From Pelagophyceae sp. CCMP2097 (taxonomy: Eukaryota > Sar > Pelagophyceae): DNA of 20,918 nucleotides. The stretch lies in NCBI GenBank assembly GCA_026770575.1, contig MU657229.1, forward strand, positions 172,306-193,223, written 5' to 3'. The position numbers and the translations under genes were made by a program. Positions 18,758 through 20,918 of the stretch are shown in pieces (position 1 is the first letter of the stretch; each line of letters opens with the position of its first letter). The notes under the pieces are model-generated. The model had not been told where the DNA came from and searched no databases. It saw nothing but the letters and a program-made list of their open reading frames with translations.

Positions 18758-20567
18758 ATGGTGCGACTGGGCCTCGACGCTTCGGCGGGCGTCTCGACGC
18801 CGCGGCGGCGTTTGGAGGAGCGGCCGCTTTGGAGGCCGCGGCCGCGGCGCGTTGTGGTCGCGCAGTCTTCGCAGTCCGACAGTCGGCAGTCGACGCCTCG
18901 TCCCGAGTGCACGTCTAGTGCCCAGTGCGGCCGCAACCTCGAGGCCGAGCGGCAGTGCGCGTCTCTCGACGCTTTATCGCCGCTCCTGCGCATCTTCGCA
19001 CGTTTGGACCTGCACACGCCCCCGACCAAGGCCAATCCCCCGACCAAGGCCAATCCAGACCTCTTCGGCCAATCACCGTGCCTCTCGCCGCAGGTCCGTC
19101 CGAATCCCTCTTGCGCCCGTCGCAATATCGGCCTATAGGTCCTTTCGAGCCTCGATCGAGAAGACTTGGAGTCTGCTTCGGCAGCGAAAGCGCGGCACGC
19201 CAGCGCGCGGAGGCGCCTCAGCGACCTCGAGGACACCGAAGCTTCCAAACGCCGCAGCGACGAGGCCGAGCAGGCCGCGCGCGACGAATCGCGGCGCCGG
19301 GAAGAGGAGGAGAAGAGGCGGCAACAGCAGCTTTTGGACGAAGCGGATGAAGCGCGCATCAAGGCGGAGGCGGAACAAGAGGCGGTCCTCAAGGCGGTGA
19401 GCCGAAGACGCGCCTCGCGCTTTCGCGAAAAGAACGCCAATCTAGGCGCAGCAGCCCGCACCGCCGGCCCCCGAAGCGCCGCAGCCCGCTGTAGTGCGGC
19501 AAGAAGACGTCGCCGCCGCGGAAGCGCCAGTCGTCCCGGCGGCGGACGCCGCCGAAGCCGAGGCGCCGGCGGAAGAAGTTGAGCGGCGGGCCAAGGCTGA
19601 TGGCGTGGTTGCGATCTTTAAAGCGTACGCCGACGTGGCCGGCACGGCAGAGGCGTTCGGGTCGGCGGTCGAGCTCAAAGCTGCGTGCCGCCTGCTGAAG
19701 AAGATTGTCGGCGGCGCTTTAAACGCCGTGGGCAACGACGCGGCGTCTGCTACTTTAGCGGCGAAGAAGTTATCTGCGGCGTTGGACGACCCTGTCTCAG
19801 CGATCCGACAATCGCCGTCGGCGGCGCAGCTGACGCACAACGACGCGGCCGCTCTCATGCGCGCCGCCGATTCGGCACGGGCGTTTGTGGCGCACGCCGT
19901 GGCTGGCAAGGTGGTGGAGAAGCTGGTTTTGGACACTTTTTCTTATAAGAACGACGTTTGGTCTCTAGCCCTCTTCGTCTCCGACCTCGTGCGCAGCGCC
20001 CCCGCCGCGCGCCTGTTGATCCAGTGCCGACTCGTCGAGGCCGACGCTAGCGTGGGGTTCGCTCGAGCGCCACCGAAGCTGGACGCGGCGGAGCGTGCGC
20101 GTTTACCGGACGTGGCCAGTTCCATGCTCTCGGCGGGCGGCGGCAGGCACGCGGAAAAGGTCGCCGCCCTCCTGGCGGCGCTGGCCGTGATCGACGCGCG
20201 GCCCGACGCGGCGTTTGGCGGGACCGCGGCGGCGTGGACGTGGTTGGCGCGCTATTCCAACGCAGCGTTCGGCCCGCTCAGTTCAGAGGCGTCGCCTGCG
20301 GCGCTTAAAACGGCGGCCGCCGCTCTGCCGGCGTTTGCGGCCTTTGTCGAGACGGCGGGGTTCGCGATGCTGCGCGACTATGGCGAGTCGTTTGCAAAAC
20401 TTCTGGCAGTGGTTGACGCGGCCGTGCTGCGGCCCCTCGGAAACGTCAACGAACTTTCGCCTGAAGCTGTTAGAGCGGCCACCAAACTCGGCGACTTCCT
20501 GGACCAGGCCAAGTCGCGCCGGCTGCAGCCGCCGCCGGGCTACACTACCTTCCAGAGGCGCGACTGA
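18758..20567 (+). CDS. GLE1: GLE1-like mRNA export factor (three exons)
   Basis: GLE1, with inositol hexakisphosphate, activates the DEAD-box ATPase DDX19/Dbp5 at the cytoplasmic face of the nuclear pore to release exported mRNA. Exons 18758-19093, 19139-19396 and 19446-20567 join in phase 0 at both introns (45 and 49 bp) to give 571 aa. Residues 1-112 are low complexity with a short tandem PTKANPPTKANP. Residues about 130-198 form a charged coiled coil (EEEEKRRQQQLLDEADEARIKAEAEQ). Residues about 225-571 resemble the C-terminal GLE1 helical domain: ELKAACRLLKKIVGGALNAVG, AHAVAGKVVEKLVLDTF, WSLALFVSDLVRSAPAARLL, AAWTWLARYSN, GFAMLRDYGESFAKLLAVVD and KLGDFLDQAKSRRLQPPPGY. The order and spacing of the WTWLAR, YG..F.KLL and LGDFLDQ elements match GLE1 proteins. 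The N-terminus is short compared with animal GLE1. The start was chosen as the first ATG of the exon 1 frame. Confidence 0.87.
19094..19138 (+). other. First intron of the GLE1 gene (45 bp)
   Basis: Donor GTCCGT after a CAG, acceptor GCCTATAG, phase 0. It joins the exon 1 frame (CLSPQ) to VLSSLDREDLES and leads directly into the coiled coil. The donor is weak, so the boundary is moderately certain. Confidence 0.65.
19397..19445 (+). other. Second intron of the GLE1 gene (49 bp)
   Basis: Donor GTGAGC, acceptor CCAATCTAG, phase 0. It joins AEQEAVLKA to AQQPAPPAPEAPQP. Unspliced reading gives an Arg/Gly-rich tail and a stop, and the downstream GLE1 domain is in another frame. Confidence 0.88.
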
Positions 20568-20781
20568 GGCCCGCAGAAAGGCGGCGCGGGGTTTAACAAT
20601 GGCGCCATCTATAATTGTGTAGGGATCCCTATGCGACTCGCGCGACGACTTGCAAAGGGCTTGGAGGCACGAGAGTCGTCGTGCAAAGGGGGGTGGTCTC
20701 TTGAGGGGCCTTGCAAAGGGGGTGGTCTCGTGTGGGACAGCACTCCCGACCTTCTACGACGCACTCCCGACCTTCCCTGGC
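20568..20781. other. Intergenic region after GLE1 with short direct repeats
   Basis: TGCAAAGGGGGTGGTCTC-like units occur at about 20680-20702 and 20712-20730, with a shorter CTTGCAAAGGG at 20650, and GCACTCCCGACCTT occurs at 20740 and 20761. The last pair is in frame with the downstream partial gene and could be coding (ALPTF repeated). No promoter element is recognised. Confidence 0.5.
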
Positions 20782-20918
20782 ATGCAGTCGTTCAAGGGCC
20801 AGCCCGTCATGTGCAAGAAGTGCGCCGGCTCGCAGAGCGGCAAGGACAATCACTCGCGCATGGGGCGCACGCCGGCGTCGGCCGAGTTCCCAAACTGCCA
20901 GTTGTACCGGTCGCTCGC
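20782..20918 (+). CDS. Partial unknown protein, cut by the window end
   Basis: An ATG at 20782 opens a frame that runs off the window after 45 complete codons (MQSFKGQPVMCKKCAG...GRTPASAEFPNCQLYRSL). The sequence is balanced in composition, with CKKC and a later Cys, unlike the Arg-rich chance frames elsewhere. The frame is also open upstream to a TAG near 20620, so the true first exon could start earlier (ALPTFYDALPTFPG precedes the ATG). The family is not recognised. Confidence 0.42.
   Translation, partial: MQSFKGQPVMCKKCAGSQSGKDNHSRMGRTPASAEFPNCQLYRSL

Noticed and set aside
18724..19461. A minus-strand Ser/Arg-rich frame opposite the GLE1 N-terminal exons
   Set aside because: The plus strand encodes the GLE1 coiled coil in spliced phase-0 exons; Ser/Arg runs are the reverse reading of Glu/Ala codons.

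Overview
This looks like about 21 kb of nuclear DNA from a GC-rich unicellular eukaryote. The evidence is direct: coding regions are split by short introns (about 41-101 bp, one of 171 and one of 261 bp) with GT(or GC)...AG ends. Several predicted proteins belong to eukaryote-only families: a longin R-SNARE, the cohesin-release factor WAPL, the mRNA-export factor GLE1 and an F-box protein. The very high GC content, tiny introns, dense Ala/Asp/Arg-rich low complexity and compact spacing would suit a pelagophyte/stramenopile alga (Aureococcus-like), but this assignment is inference only. I see no prokaryotic operon, CRISPR array, rRNA, tRNA or intact mobile element.

Layout. 1-745: no gene recognised. 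746-6467 (+): a large (~1,840 aa) disordered, acidic, probably nuclear protein with six copies of a 'GW...PDG' motif and a C-terminal Tudor-like domain, spliced across at least three introns. 6468-7777: intergenic. 8992-7778 (-): a VAMP7-type R-SNARE in at least four exons, the first only 11 nt long. 9286-10676 (+): a PUB-domain plus F-box-like protein, divergent from the SNARE gene. 10677-11902: intergenic, with GC-rich and GCAGT-type simple repeats. 13480-11903 (-): an intronless protein with two copies of a ~55-residue unknown domain. 13481-15778: 2.3 kb without a convincing gene. 18513-15779 (-): a ten-exon WAPL homologue containing a GC-AG intron. 18758-20567 (+): a three-exon GLE1 homologue, divergent from WAPL across 244 bp. 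20782-end (+): the start of a truncated unknown gene.

The genes do not form one pathway. Two, the Tudor/GW-PDG protein and WAPL, are probable chromatin proteins. GLE1 acts in mRNA export at the nuclear pore, the R-SNARE in membrane fusion, and the PUB/F-box protein probably in ubiquitin-linked protein turnover. Two divergent gene pairs (SNARE with PUB/F-box, WAPL with GLE1) share short 5' regions. Exon joins were inferred by hand from reading frame, splice dinucleotides and remembered family patterns. The least certain are the first intron of the Tudor gene, the SNARE C-terminal junction, WAPL introns 3 and 7 (with the region just before intron 7), and the 171-bp intron of the PUB/F-box gene.
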